A stretch of DNA of 64,000 bases from Scatophagus argus (GCF_020382885.2 NC_058502.1:13915950-13979949); one strand, 5' to 3'; shown: positions 35,319-48,978, counted from the first letter of the stretch. The notes: generated from the sequence alone by a model not told the origin. A program made the numbers and translations.

Positions 35319-38300
35319 CTGTGATGTGAGAAGCAAATGTGATGCTAAATCTCAGTGATCTGTCTACAACTGGTGTCTCAAATCTTTTAAAGAGCAACAA
35401 ATGAACATTAAACGGCTGTTGGAACACACGGGTGCTGCTCACCTACTGCAATGCCTGGGTCAGAGTTTGCAGTCTGAACCAGCTCTTTGCCCTGGTGTCT
35501 GACCACCCAGTTAGGATCAATTTGAGTGGTTCCCTTGGGATCCAAGTGGACCATCTGGAACTTCCTGAAGTCTGTGACACTGATGGCATTGTTCTCTGGA
35601 CATACATCAAGAATATCTGGGATGCTGTCATTGTCAAAGTCATCTTTGCAGGCATCCCCTCTTCCATCGCCTGTTAGAAAGACATCAAAAGAATAAGTTT
35701 GACTTCATTTAAATTAGACATTTTTTTCCATAGGTTGGAAAAATCTCTACAGCAGCTAATGTGAGTGTCATAATACTCCCAAGAGCTCCTCTAAGTTAAT
35801 CTGAAAAAAATGAATGGGAAAAATAGTGATTCCTCCCAAAAAACTCTCTTTAATACCTTTGCCAAAACTACTAAGGGAAAATCAGCTGTCTTCTAAATTC
35901 TGTGACAACTTCCAATGACACTCGTAACTATCTGAAGCCTGAAGTCTATTAGAGACAGACTACAAGCCAAGGGCTCAAGGACGCCAGTGGCTCATGAAGG
36001 CCACGGCGTGGATGGAGATAGCTGCTTTCTGTCATCATCTTTGTTATTTCACAAGAGGCTAAAACGATTCTATCAAATAAACACTACATGACGAGCTGTA
36101 AAGAAAGCGAATGCGTCAATGTCCAGGTCCTTCCTCCTTCATGGTCTGTTTCCAGTTACACACAGCTGTACAAACTCCAGGTAACCCTGCTTAAATTGGA
36201 CACTGCGGATTAATCACAAGCAAAGCCTAAAGGAAATAAAAACTTCACAGACTGGCGTGTGCCCTCCTGGACGGCTCACTGAAGTCATGCAGAATGACAT
36301 CACCCATGCCAACCCAGTTGCTGACTCTTTCCACAGCCACCATATTTCACACCTGCTGTAGTGAAGCTAACTGTGAAAACATCTGGGAAAAGGCATGCTA
36401 AAGCAAAATGTGAACGTCGGAAAGTAATGAGGACAAAGTCGAAGCGTGTGGAGCCCACAGGAGAAAGAGACAATTTAAGCTAACAAACAGACATATACAG
36501 ACAATACTGGGCCAATATATAAGCTATCAGTCAATTTCCAGGTGATAATTAACTAATGGTAATCAAATCATCAGTGCTCAGAAGTATTTATTCCCATGAC
36601 ATCTCCTGCTGCTGAGGATGCTCACGATGCAATCAGAAGCTCTGTGTTACTGAGTGGACCTTGTGCTGAGAAACTCAAGGCCAAGAATGAACTTGCACTC
36701 TGAATATTATACTGTATCTTCATGTGACACTAGTATATCATGACTTATTTTTATAATACTTGTACGAAAGCAAAAAAATCATGTTTAGTGATGTTGATTT
36801 ATACTTTATCTATATTTGCTTATAATATGTTATAATTTGATGAACACTTAAGGTATTACACACTCATTACAAAGTACACCATTTAGTTTTACTTAAATAA
36901 CAACAACAAACTGCATTGGATTGGATCCCTAATTGTATGTTATTCAATGTAAATAAAAAAGTGCATAATTTAGATTCATTAGTTTGTTGTCTTTTTTTGT
37001 CAGCTGTTAGAACAGCATGCAAGTACAGCAACACAGTAACTTTAATGACTATGTATACTGGCTCAAGAAAATGTTAACTTCAGCCTAAAATTTCAGTCCT
37101 TCTTGTACTGCCTTAATGCATGACTGCATTAAATAGTATGTAGCAAAACATCAACAGCTGGAATCACATACGACTCAAAGCACATGGCATGTAAACGCTG
37201 CATCCTCACCATCAGAGTCCAGCTGGTCTGCATTGGGCGTCAGTCTGCAGTTGTCCTTGTCATCAGGTATACCGTCATCATCATCATCATAGTCACATGC
37301 GTCTCCTTTGCCATCCTTGTCGTGGTCAGCCTGGTTGGCGTTGGCCACATACGGACAGTTGTCCAGGTTGTTCTGATGGCCGTCTTCATCAATGTCTTGG
37401 TTATTATCACACTGATCTCCAACCAGGTCGTTGTCTAAATCAGTCTGATAGATACAGAGATTAACAGCATTAACACTTCCTATACCTGCTGTACTGGAGT
37501 GTGACATTACATGCAGTGTGGTTCAATACCTGGTCAGGGTTGTGCAACAATGGACAGTTGTCACACTGGTCACCAACCCCATCCATGTCTGTGTCCTTCT
37601 GGTCAGTGTTGTACACGTAGGGGCAGTTGTCATCCTCATTCAGGATTTCTGAAGAAAAAGACCCACTGATGACATACTCTTGAGAATTTAAGGTATAAAC
37701 ATAATAATTTACTGTCCAAGACAGACTGATTACAGTATTTTATCTGTTTAGGCTAGGCTATTTTACCATCTCCATCAATGTCTATTGCACATGCATCTCC
37801 TTCTCCGTTGTTGTCAGTGTCTATCTGAGCAGGGTTGTGTTCATATGGACAGTTGTCACAGCGGTCGCCAACTTCATCCTTATCAAAGTCAAACTGGCGA
37901 GGATTGTAAAGGAGGGGGCAGTTGTCCTGTTGCAGAGAGTATATGGTTGTCAGGGAATTCTTTGATGATTGTGAATCCAGTTACAGAATAAAACATGTCC
38001 ATGTGTTAAAAAAAAGCATACCCTCTCATCTATAATTCCATCGTTATCATCATCCTTGTCACAAGCATCACCTTGACCGTCTTTGTCAAAGTCTTCTTGT
38101 CCAGAGTTGGGAAGGCTAGGGCAGTTATCCTGAAATAGTGATGGGAGATTCAGAAGTTTTACACACACAATAGTTTAGAAGCACTGCAGTGTAGACTACA
38201 ATTACAACGAGTTACCTTCTTGCAGTGATATGTGGCGTTGGCACCACACACAAGGTTCTGATTGGGCCAGCCATCCAAATCTGAGTCCTCTCCACAAATG

Positions 38301-41300
38301 AAACCATCTCCAGCGTAACCAGTCCTACACTCACATTTGTACATAGGGTCACTGAAGTGGCTGATGTAGATGCATTCGGCATATTTGTGACAGTTGTGGG
38401 TCTTGTCCTTGCATGGGTTCTCTGGTTCACACACCTGAAGAAAAAACAAGCCAGGTGGAAAGGTGTTACAAAACTGCCACCAATCACATCCTACACTGAG
38501 GGCACTGGATGTGATCTGGCTGGAAAAGAAGAAAAGTGGCCCTCTATGCCCTTGTCATGTCTTTTTACATGGTTTCCTGTTTTTTCAGCTTTTGATGATG
38601 GGTCTAAATCAAGAGAACTTATTTTACCACTTCTCCTCCTACTTTTCTTTTGAAAGGCCACTTCCAAACTGATGCAAAACGAAGTGACGAGTTAAGGGAG
38701 AAACTTTGGACAAATTCAAGGGCATGGCTGATTTTATGAAATCGCACTTAATGCATCATACATCTCACTATGATAAGGTATTCATGGCTACCACTCATTA
38801 CCAGAGGTTGAACATAACTTTACCTTAGATGCCACTCCATGAGCTCATAGAGGACAACATGACAGCAAGAACTGTGAAACAGGGCATCTTAATGCCAACA
38901 ATGAGACATTTTTTCCCAAATCAATCAGTAAATTAGATTAATAAATTGTTGAAATTGGGGTATCATATCAAAAACATGCAGCTGCCGAGGCCACAGGGTG
39001 ACAAAATGAAAAAAAAAAAAAATCAGTCAAGTGTTCATTCACTGTTCCATTAAAGTAATTAATATGACATCTATAAAAAAGAATTTACCTGTGATACAGT
39101 TAAAATATAACAGAGGTTATGAGAGGAGTAAAAGTGGAAAAACTGAGCTTCTTTACGGATCGGTTGAGCCAAAGTTAAGAAAAAGCTTCACATTATTTTG
39201 CTTGAATAAAAGCACTGGTCCATTCAGCATCTAAAAATACAGCATAAAGAATTGCTTCAATCTGCCTCTAAGCTTACAATCAAAGTACCAGAGACATGGA
39301 ACACATGTTTGCTGTTAAGAATTGCCCAACTCCCCTCTCCTTCTGCTTGCTGATACTAGGTCAAGGTGAGTCAATATTCATATATGGTAGCCCAGGAGCT
39401 CGCCTCTCGCCTGCAAGAATGAGGCTTATAAATCACCAGAGCTGCTGCTTCCATCATTCATAAATCTGACATGCAAAAATTCTCACAACTGTTTAAAAAT
39501 TTGCCTGGAGCTAAAGGCCCTCATTGTATCCTTTACTTTACCTCATTTTGTCTTCATTTCTGCAAAAGCTACCACTGTTTCAATGTCATACAATCACTAG
39601 TCTGTTATTGTCACTGAATGAGAATAACTTCAGCTCACCTGTTTGTTCTTCTTGGCAGCCTCTACACCCATCCCGAAAGGCTGGGTGCCCTTGTAGCGCT
39701 TTGGACAGGGCAGGCAGTGGAAACCTGGATCTGTGTTGACGCAGCGCTGCACTCCACTCACTTTGTAGCAAACATCAGACACCATGTCACACTGGAGGTG
39801 GGAAAGAAAAGAATCAGTAAAATGCAAACAAATAATGGCACGAATGAAGTCTTAAACACACAAAAAGAGGTATGTTTACCTCATTAATGTCTTCACAGTG
39901 AGTGCCATTTCCACGGAAACCGACAGGGCATGGGCCACACTCCCAGGATCCATCTGGAGAGCTGTTGCAATCCACTCCCCCAAAGCATGGGTTAGATAGA
40001 CAGCCATCTGCAAGGAATTTAGATGACGAGAATGGATACAAACAAGGGAAACTGATTTAAACATCGCTGGACATATCTGTATAGAGTATCTCCAAATCAT
40101 TCAACTTTAATTTGGAATGGTTTTCATCTTGAAGCATTGTCTTTGAGATGAAAACCAAGGATGATGCTTCAAGCTCCACCAGCTGAGACCCAAATTCCTC
40201 CCCCCAAAATTCTCTGGCTATATGAAACTATTTCCAAAAATAATGTGGGACCCACAGTATTGAAAAATGAAATTCAAAAAATATTCAACATCTCTTTCCA
40301 GAAACAGAACTCTCTTTACTTAAGCAATGACAAGAGTGAAAATTTTATTTCTTTATTTGTTATGTTTTTGAATTGTGCAACCTCCTCTGAAAGCCTGCAT
40401 TTAGACAAAAGTATAAAGTCACAACTGTGAGTATGCTTGCACATCCAGCAGGCCCTGAGTTGATGAAGAGCACTGTCGAAACATCACTACTTTGGTGTAA
40501 GGCAATGCCAACACGCCGATATTTAGTTGGTATAATGATTAATATATTCAGCATCTTAGAATTTACAACAGAATAAGAACTTTAATATCATTATAGTTAC
40601 TGTGCAACGAAATTTGGCTAGTGTGTTATATTTGCTAATTAGCACAAAGCAGCAGCAGCTGATGGGAAAGTCATAGGTTGCAGTTACTTGGTGGCAGTTT
40701 TAAGTCAGATGCTCAAAAGGAAAAAATCAAATCAAATATCAAATGAGGGATTCACCCTCTGGGTAGCATGAATATCTCTACAAATGACATTGCTATCAAT
40801 TCAGTTGTTGGTGAGATATTTTAGGTTGTACCAAAGCGGTGGACTGATCTAACTAACATTTCCATCCCAGAACCTGTTGGTTGCATGGCTAAAAACATAA
40901 TGCAGAGTGACGTGTGCTTACCAATAGGACAGTCTTTTTTGTTACAGCTGTCACTGTCATTGGCCTCCCCGATACACTTCCTGCCTCCATGCTGAGGATG
41001 AGGACTATTGCACTCACGCATCCTAGTTTTGACTCCCCCTCCGCATGTTGCCGAACAAGTTGCCCATGGCGACCAAGGACCCCAACCACCGTCAACTAAA
41101 AAGATACAGAGACAAAGGTTCAGTAGTTAACCCTTGAGATCAAGCATTTTATTCCACTATTTGTTTCTATTCTGAAATCTGAAAAGCACCCAGAGAAATC
41201 AGAAGCTGAGAACTTAGTGCCACAAGAGAAAACATACTGAGCTGATTTGAGTCAACATTTCCTGATAGAGAGACAGGAGGAGCCTGAAGGCAAGAGGAAG

Positions 41301-44300
41301 TCTGGGTATTTGGGACCAGCTGTAATGTAGATGCAGCTTTCGAGTGTAAAAGTGAAATACCCACTGGGACATGGCTTGGCAGTGCAGCGCTGAGTCTCTC
41401 TCCCATTTCCCTCGCAGTCTTTGCCTCCCAGTTGTGGTACGGGAGCGTTGCAGTGTCGTATTCTGGTGATCTGTCCTTCTCCACAGGTCACTGAGCAGGA
41501 TGACCATGGCGACCACAAACTCCACCCTCCATCCTGACGAACTGCGTTTTAAACATCATCCATATCAGGTAGAGGTCACCAGAACACACGCCATGTGTTA
41601 TCCTCTGGGTTTCCACTCAGCCAAGTGGTTACAGACAAGTATAATTTACCAAAGAAAAAAAATGGACACTACATTTTGTACAAGTAAAATTATGTGATCC
41701 TGGTGGCGATGGCTCACTTTCAAAGACATTCTAAGATGCTTGTGCCAGTTTTATGTCATTGTGGGTGAACTATCCTCCAGCGGTTACACAGATGCAGTGT
41801 AATGTTAGCTTCGAGTAATAACACATTTGAATCTGAAATTTATCAAACACCACATTCATCAGTTTCAAATCTAGTGACATTTCCTGACACCTCACCTCAC
41901 ATACAGCACATCTAATGATCAAATTCATTAATATTTTGTATTTTTGTATGGCAGGCTGAAGTGAGTCACTGGACTGTGGAACACCCTCTCAGCCAGTGAT
42001 TTAAACACAATTGACTTGACTGGGCACACCCTGCAACACGACCATGAAATCCAGCTCTTCACTGGGATTCAGCCTCACTCAGATGGATCCATTTTCAACA
42101 GATTTATGGAGGAGTGAACTTGGTCGTTTGCACTTTGGAGGCTCTCATCTCATATTTAACTCAATGCTGAGTTTTTCCACAGTTTCATCATGTGCCTCCC
42201 TCCCATATGTCATACAGTTGTTTGTTTTAGATCATTGGGTAGGCAAAGGCAGAAGCCTACTTTGATTGAAATAATATCACAGCACTAAGGTGGATACAAC
42301 TGGATCCCATACAAGTAAATGAAAACTGAGTGACTATTAAAGAAATATTCTCACCACGACTATCACATTTGACCAGGCTGCACTTGCGGGTCTGGATAGA
42401 AGGTCCGGTGCAGGGGTTACTAGTTGCATCACATGATCGACCCCTTTGTTGAGTTCCTGTACCGCAGGTGACTGTACACTCTGTCCACTCTGACCAAGGG
42501 GACCAGCCATCCTCACTGTCTATAGCTGGAAGAAGTAAAAGCACAAAGTCAACATTTAGTCAACATTAAGAAACACTCCCTCAGTGTATCTACTCAGTGT
42601 TAGAACAAAATAATAGAACTACTAGCAAGAGATCACAGATGAACTGTTTTTATTCTTCATGTCAGCCTGTTTACCACATGACCTCATCTGAAAAACCCAC
42701 AGTAGCAATTCTCAGTGTCTTACTTTTTGACCAATAAATCTGTGGTTCGCTCACAAAGACAAACTGGCTGCAACAGTCCTGTGGTATTAAAATTTAATAT
42801 GTGTGGAATATTGTTTTTATGGCATATTGAGGCATTAATTAAAATAGAATGCATGCATAAAAGTGTGTGTGTGTTTATAATTGCATTTATATGCTGGAAA
42901 CATTGGCTAATAGGAGGTTCCGACTACTTACGCATACACACCGGGCAGCACTCGCCGTCGACAAATGAGGGGCTGGCACAGGCCACTGGGGGGCATGTAA
43001 TTTGGTGGCACACTATCTTGGACTCCTGCCATCAATGAATATTAGAGATCTATCACTGACATACAAAGTACATCTGCACATCTTTCCTGTATTTTGATAT
43101 GACTTGGCACTACCTGGCAGGTGCATTTGGTGCAGCTGTCTACAACCCAGTCTTCCTTATCATCAAACAGGCGGCCATCTTGCCAGCACATGTTTTTCTC
43201 TCTAGAATTCTTCATCCTCCCAAGGACCTCCTTCATGACTGTGTTCTCCTCTGTCTGAACATCCGACAACAGATGGATTTGAAGTGAGAAAGGAGGTCAT
43301 TCAGAGATGATTAGGACTCATGCGAAAGGTACACAGCATTCCGTTCGGCATGTGAAGGTATACACTTGTTGACAAGCTGGTTGGTTTAAGAGAGCACATA
43401 TGTGGTTACTTTTCACCAGGTGGAAAGAAGATGAAGAAATTGAAAACTAGTCAACTTAAAGTACAAACCTTACTCTCTGCAAAACAATCATCACAATATA
43501 GATCATAATAATTAAGTAGTAAATATAGCATCCTGTCACTGAACCTATCTTACCAGCGTGTATCTTTCTCCAGCTTAGTGACACTTAGTGATTTTGAGAC
43601 ATCTTACTTTGAGCCTCTTGAGGGAAAGAGACTAGATTAGAAATTAGAAGCATTTTTAAAAGTACTTCAAAAAGTACACCTTCCGAAAAAATCTACACCG
43701 CTGTATTAATAAGACCACTTGTAAAATGACCACTTTTTACTGCGAATTGCAAACACTAAATGTCTTTCTATCTAATGTTTCTGGGCACAAGTCCCATTGA
43801 AAAAATGCTGCTTAGTTATGCACTTTGTAACCTCCAACCCGAGACCAGGGGATCTCTGGCTCAACTCCTGAACACTTGGGACCTGTCAGTCGATAAACTA
43901 CTGCCAAGGGTTTGTGTGTGCATGCACAAGCGCACATCCTCCCGTTTGGAAAAGGACGGCAGTAGTGTGCAGCACTACAATCTAAGACACCACTCGGTCT
44001 GGAAGAGCCTCAGGGACCCTTCTCATCCCACTCTTTTTTTTTTTTTCCCAAGGTTCAAGCTCAGACTCTCTTATTGCTGGGAGGCTCCCAGAGGAAACAC
44101 ATGGGCTGTTTAAACACAGCCAGACATTAGACTGGACCCCAGTGCTGCCAGGGGAACACTTCCTATATCCACATGTAACATGTCATAAAATCTCTCTTAC
44201 TCAAGCTGCCACAGATAGCAGGAGTCAAACGGGTTCAGCCATCACAGGCGACTCTATAAACAGTCCTGCGGCTACTTACTGTTTGCTTTCAAACCAATGT

Positions 44301-47300
44301 AGGTTACCTAGTAACCTAATTCAAACCTCTTACCTCCTGGCAGCCGCGCCAGGGACTGGCTCATTTATTTTCCTAAAATGTCAATTTTCTCTGCAATGTT
44401 GATTTTTGTTGCTCACACAAAGACAGATTTCAGCAATTTCACATTCATCACTGAAATTGGGCTGTAAAATAAGGTGAAACGAGCAGCAGCTCGTCTAAAA
44501 CAAACATTGATTTACGAACACTATGTCACTACTTACCACTTTTTGCAAGCCATCAATAAGGTTGCTGACAACAGAACGTAGGCCTTTGAGCTCCTGGAAC
44601 ATGGTGCTAAGTTCCTCGCAGGAGCGTTCGCACATATCTGCGCCCATGTCGTCTGTCTTTTGACCTATAATGTTTGTAGTGATGGAGGGGCTCACATCCA
44701 CAATTTCTGTGCTCTCGCTCACAATATTAGCATCATCTGGAAGGGCAAAAAAAAAAGAGACATCAGGGTTGATGCACAAGCAAGCAAGTGTACGGGCAAC
44801 ACAGACTGGTGATGGAAAACATATTTGAGAGATATGAAACACAAGGATTCTGATTTCCTGTTTTCCTGTAGGCAGCCAAAAGATCACAACAATGCGGTGA
44901 TTACAGTGTTTATTGTGTTCCCAAAAACAGATGTTCAGTCGGTGATGTTTGATTTGAAAAGTGTATCTGTTTGAAATGGTGACGGTAAATCTTTCCACCA
45001 GACATGACAGCAGGGTTGGCTGTGGGAGGATTGGGGGGGGGGAGGGGTGGCATTTGGGAGTTCAAAAAGCAGAAATCTGGGTGTTCCTCCTGTGAGACCA
45101 CACTGTTGTCATAAATCTCCATGACCTTTCAGATAAGTGGACACTTCCAATATGAACGTAACAGACTTGAGTGACCACACAGATGGATTCACAAGGAGCC
45201 AGTGAAGCTCATGGTCATGTCCTTACAGCTGATCACTAGCACATGCACTAGAAATACCCTCATTTACATGTCAGCACAGCAATGTGTGCAAAACTCCCCT
45301 GAGTGGCAGCATTTATCATTCATTACTAACACTGAGGGTTTGACACCAGGAACTTGCGTAATGTTGAAGGGAGTGCAATCCTGAACTACAATGAAGTTTG
45401 AAGGCCATAATGAGGTTAAATGTTTTTGCACAGTCTGCAAATCTGGAGCAGGAAGGCTGACACAGAATAATGTGTCTGCCAGCTGTGATCTTTGTACAAC
45501 ACAGACAGGCAAAAATACTAATCAGAGAGCAGGACAGCGCAAATGCAGTGGAATTTACATAAGCCATAGTATCTGTTCTTCAAATTCTCTTGATTTAAGC
45601 ATCTCAAAGCACTGAACTCTATGAATTGTTATGTATAAGCGTAAGTGTTGCAACTGGTTTGGACCTTGCTACATAAATTGGTGAAGATTAATGGCAGGCC
45701 CGGGACTCTAAATCAAGAAGTCATCCACAATGCCCAATGATGTCCCGCTGTAGCCAGTGCTATGTTTTCTTTTCTTTTCAGTCTGCTGGATTCATTCAAA
45801 TCTCAGTAGGGCTTCAAGCTGTGTGTGCATGTGAACGCGTGCAAGCTCGTCTGTGAAAGCATTTACACATTCTTCTTACCCTGATAGACAGGCTCTATTT
45901 TGTCAAAGCAGATAGAGGAAAGAACTAAAAAAGAGGATAAAAAAAAAAAAAAGCTTGGGCAGTTTTAATGCTCCTCATTAATGTCCAGCACGACAGTTTT
46001 TATGAGCGTGGGCTGTGTGGGTTTATGAGTGACTTTTGGCATTAAGATTGCTACCAGTGCAGAACCTTGACTGGTACCAACCAGCACGCAGAAAACTTCC
46101 AGCGCTTGGTGACATTTGTTAGACAAATAAACTCATTCAGCTGGAATCCAACACTACTTGTGGCAACAGAAATGCAACAACCTTTCCGTCATGGACAAAA
46201 ACACACACGACATATGGATTTGTTTTGTCACAGCAATCAAAAGACACCGTTTCCAGATCTGGTTCCCCTTTAGCTTTGTTGTAAAGGATGATCATCTACA
46301 CATTTACTCAGATATCTGCATTGTTTTTGTTACAGCTACTCTTGGTGTGAGCCCCACTGAGGATCACGAGGTACCATTCCTCATGTGAGAGAAGCCTCAG
46401 CTGAGAAAAGCAACCCAATCAGCCAATTCATGACTTCATTGTGAGTGTGTGTGTGTGTGTGTGTGCAGCTGGAAGTGGAGACTCCCCACTCCGCAGTATA
46501 GCATTCACTTTCTCTTTTCTATTTTCTTTCCCAGAGCATTATCCCGAGTCCAGTGCCAATAGAAATAAATGTAAGCATCTGTATCTCCTTTTGTTCACCA
46601 CGCACACTGCTTGACCTCAAGCCACTGCATCGACACTGCTGTTTCTGTAAACATGAAGTAATGCTGCGAGCTCTTGCCACATGTCAAATCTGCAAGCTTT
46701 CTGACCCACTTTAAAAAAAAAATGACCAAAATAGTTAAATCCATGCAAAGGGAGTCAACTGAGAATGCCTAACTGTTTGATCTGGAAAGTTGCTGTAGTT
46801 GATACGAGTCCTTAACAAAACACAGATACCGTGCTATGGAGGATTGCATGTGAAAGAGTTTCCCAATCACATCTGCAAGGTATTGGGTTTGAAATAGTTT
46901 GGAAATGTAATTATTATGACTCATTATTTGGCTTATGAAAATCACACAAATAGAAATGGTTCTCCATGATGGAGTATGTTAGGAGCTTTAAGGTGAATGC
47001 TGATTTAAACACTTTTGAACACACACACACACACAAAAGAAAATCCACTCTTACCTTGTTTAGTGACCTCACAGTCTCTGCTTAGTAGGACATCTTCCAC
47101 TGTGGTGTCAAATATGAAGCGCACATTCTGCAGAAGGCCCTGTTTGTTAAGAAAAGATGTCTCCTTATTACATATTTTGACAATTTATTTCATATTTGAG
47201 ATGTGACATGTGCATTTTCTACTCTCACAGTCTAACAGACAAACACACTCACACTCAAGTATGGAGGTTCACTTTTAACCTTGTCACACACGTTCATGCT

Positions 47301-48473
47301 CATTTTTACTCACAAGGGGCAATTTAGAGCCTAAATTTAGAATCCTTTCCACAGAATAGTCTTTCCATAGAAAGACCAGGGCTGCACTGAGCCACTGCCA
47401 CTTTGTGAGTATGTTAGTCTCTTTTCCTGGAAACTTAGTTAGGATTAAAGTTTCTAGTTTCTAGTAACTTGTGAGAGGTGACAAAATATTCAAGAGCCAT
47501 TTAACTTTTCCCACATTGCTGGCAAAGCCACAACGGGACTAAAGTAGAATGGTATCTGAAGTTCCTGGATCCTGGGAAACTCCAGTCTAGCAACCAAAAA
47601 ACCACAGTCTCTATCTTACCCTGAAGTGGCTCTCCCGGGTGGATCCCTTTGCAACGTACATGCGGCTTCCCTCAGCCTGCAGGTGCTCATAGAAAGGTTC
47701 ATCCAGGATGAAGCTGTCTATCAGGCTGCATCCCACAAACAGGTTTGCATTTTCCCCATGAACCTGGAGTGTGATATTCTTCCACTGTGAGTCAGACAGA
47801 TCCACATCCTCGAATTGGACCATGTTCTGGGAGCCGTCCACCCAGTATACCAGGTCCAAGCTGTTGGCCCGTCCATTGGACACGATCTCAAACTGCCGCC
47901 GGCCATCAGGGCCCTCCAAACCAATCAGGGTGCCCCGTGAGGCACGGTCCTGGCGTATACTGGCCACAAATACAAAGCCCTCATTGTTTTGCATTTGTCG
48001 CAGTATTTGTTTCAGTATGGGGGGGCTCACTGGGGGCAGGTGGTCGAAGCGGATGAAGCGGTAAGCAGGGGCATCCGAGTTTTGGCCCCGGAACTGTTTG
48101 GCCCCCAGAGTCTTACGTGTGATTTGGCTGATTTCAAACAAGTCAAATGATGTCTCATCCTCCTGCTCACCATCTACACACCAGACAAGTGGAAATGCAA
48201 ATGGACAGTTGGGGAAAAGTTCACAAACCCTTTGTAAAATTACAATGGCCATTTTTAGAGCAAATGACAAGATTTTATAAGTCTTCACTTTCACATTAAT
48301 TTTGTTATTTGGACGATGGATCCTAAAGTTAGCACTGCGTTAGTTTGGATAATCGTCATTATCATCCTAACTATCAATCAGCATTACAGTCACACACAAG
48401 TTTGCCACTTACCTTGAGGTAATGCGTGGAGGATATGAAACGATAAGAACAGCAAGAGACTTCTGAGTATCAT
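33350..48473 (-). CDS. thbs2: Thrombospondin-2, complete
   Basis: Thrombospondin-2 is a secreted, calcium-binding, trimeric matricellular glycoprotein that binds CD36, CD47, integrins and matrix proteins. Twenty-one coding exons join in phase: 48473-48413, 48173-47620, 47139-47055, 44736-44537, 43254-43114, 43025-42932, 42525-42355, 41541-41365, 41095-40922, 40007-39880, 39791-39639, 38434-38216, 38129-38022, 37926-37767, 37648-37530, 37444-37210, 35670-35443, 35318-35047, 34967-34870, 34553-34414 and 33357-33350. The total is 3,525 nt, or 1,174 residues (human about 1,172). The order is signal peptide, laminin-G-like N domain, coiled coil, VWC, three type 1 repeats, three EGF repeats, type 3 repeats and the C-terminal lectin-like domain. 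Subgroup A architecture (VWC plus TSP1) and closer agreement with human THBS2 than THBS1 (for example [16 protein letters not shown]) give the paralogue. All expected domains are intact. Confidence 0.97.
35443..38129 (-). other. thbs2: thbs2 type 3 calcium-binding repeats with RGD
   Basis: Exons 38129-38022, 37926-37767, 37648-37530, 37444-37210 and 35670-35443 encode the run of DxDxDGxGDxCD loops that wraps calcium ions. An Asp run (37,275-37,295 on the plus strand) reflects GAT codons. The last exon starts inside [10 protein letters not shown], so the RGD integrin motif is present. One loop reads DTDMDGVGD where human has DTDGDGVGD; the substituted residue is a variable loop position. Confidence 0.94.
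38216..40007 (-). other. thbs2: thbs2 EGF-like repeats
   Basis: Exons 40007-39880, 39791-39639 and 38434-38216 encode the three EGF-like modules. They contain NPCFGG...[11 protein letters not shown], then [14 protein letters not shown], then [14 protein letters not shown]...[11 protein letters not shown]. Cysteine spacing matches the family. The last exon continues into the first calcium-binding segment [11 protein letters not shown] potential N-glycosylation site, NGTHC, is kept in the first module. Confidence 0.94.
40922..43254 (-). other. thbs2: thbs2 VWC domain and three type 1 repeats
   Basis: The VWC module spans 43254-43114 and 43025-42932 (CWQDGRLF to GECCPVC). Each of the next three exons is one thrombospondin type 1 repeat: 42525-42355 ([15 protein letters not shown]), 41541-41365 ([12 protein letters not shown]) and 41095-40922 ([14 protein letters not shown]). 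Each keeps the layered Trp residues and the CSVTCG-type CD36-binding motif in some form. All four junctions between these modules are phase 1, as expected for shuffled extracellular modules. Confidence 0.94.
45033..45058 (+). repeat. G-rich tract in thbs2 intron
   Basis: A run of nine to ten G bases is followed by GGGG and GGG within 26 nt, in the third coding-region intron of thbs2. The G-rich strand is the template strand for thbs2. It fits the pattern of a possible G-quadruplex but may be simple low-complexity sequence. Confidence 0.4.
46445..46465. repeat. (GT)n microsatellite in thbs2 intron
   Basis: About ten GT units lie in the large intron between coding exons 3 and 4 of thbs2. An (AC)n run of about seven units at 47020-47034 lies nearby, just after exon 3. 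Both are ordinary dinucleotide repeats. Confidence 0.85.
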
Positions 48474-48477
48474 ATCT

Positions 48478-48978
48478 CCTTCAAAAAAAAACAACAGAAA
48501 TGCTTTTATATTAGTTTTACTGTCCCTCTGTTATCGACTCCCTGGGTCCATTTCAAATGTTGAGTTTGCACTCAGTTGCACAGTGAATCATTTGAAAAAA
48601 AGAAAAAAAAATTTAGAAGATAAATCAGCTGTTTTGCAGCATCACATTTGCAGCCACCAGCTTTTCTGCTTTGTCTTACATCGCGTTCAACCAAAAAGTA
48701 AATAATTTTTTTACTTTACAAAGAGGTTCAAATATTGTGCCGTCCATGTGTCTTACCTGACGAGTGCAGTTTTTTTATTCACTCAGATATCCAACAACGA
48801 CAAAGTTTCAAAAAAAAAAAAAAAAAATGTTGACAGGTTGAAAGTTGAACCTATTTGATGATTTAAGCCGATGATTTAATGAATGACAAGTGGTATCTCC
48901 TGTGAAGTTCGTGCGTAAAACCCGTAAAGTCCACTTTGTTCCACTACATCCACAGCCTGTAGGACTGGAGGCACAGCA
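48478..48978 (-). other. thbs2: thbs2 5' UTR exon and first intron (approximate)
   Basis: A strong donor (CAG then GTAAGA) ends a candidate non-coding exon at 48757, and a T-rich acceptor sits just before the start codon near 48,480. This matches the split 5' UTR known for mammalian THBS2. The leader would hold an oligo(U) run of 18 (48827-48810) and a start-stop uORF at 48949-48944. The start near 48,978 is inferred from the TATA box and not seen directly. Confidence 0.55.

Larger units (their letters stand above)
44537..48473 (-). other. thbs2: thbs2 signal peptide, N-terminal domain and trimerisation coiled coil
   Basis: The ATG at 48473-48471 begins a short signal peptide (hydrophobic [10 protein letters not shown]) that ends near residue 18. 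Exon 2 of the coding series (48173-47620) encodes the heparin-binding laminin-G-like domain, recognisable from FDLFEI, GAKQFRG and the conserved [18 protein letters not shown]. Exons at 47139-47055 and 44736-44537 encode the linker and the oligomerisation segment, with the paired cysteines of CERSCEEL followed by a heptad-like stretch. These cysteines link the trimer in the family. Confidence 0.93.

Noticed and set aside
34981..35442. Separate 153-residue minus-strand gene
   Set aside because: It is the thbs2 C-terminal exon 35318-35047 extended into introns at both ends.
37175..37507. Runs of GAT codons and repeated Asp-rich segments that look like a tandem repeat or CRISPR-like pattern
   Set aside because: They are the calcium-binding type 3 repeats of thbs2, in frame with splice sites and matching the family.
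43760..44113. 117-residue frame in a thbs2 intron
   Set aside because: It lies on the opposite strand inside an intron, contains no known motif and has a poly(T) tract within.
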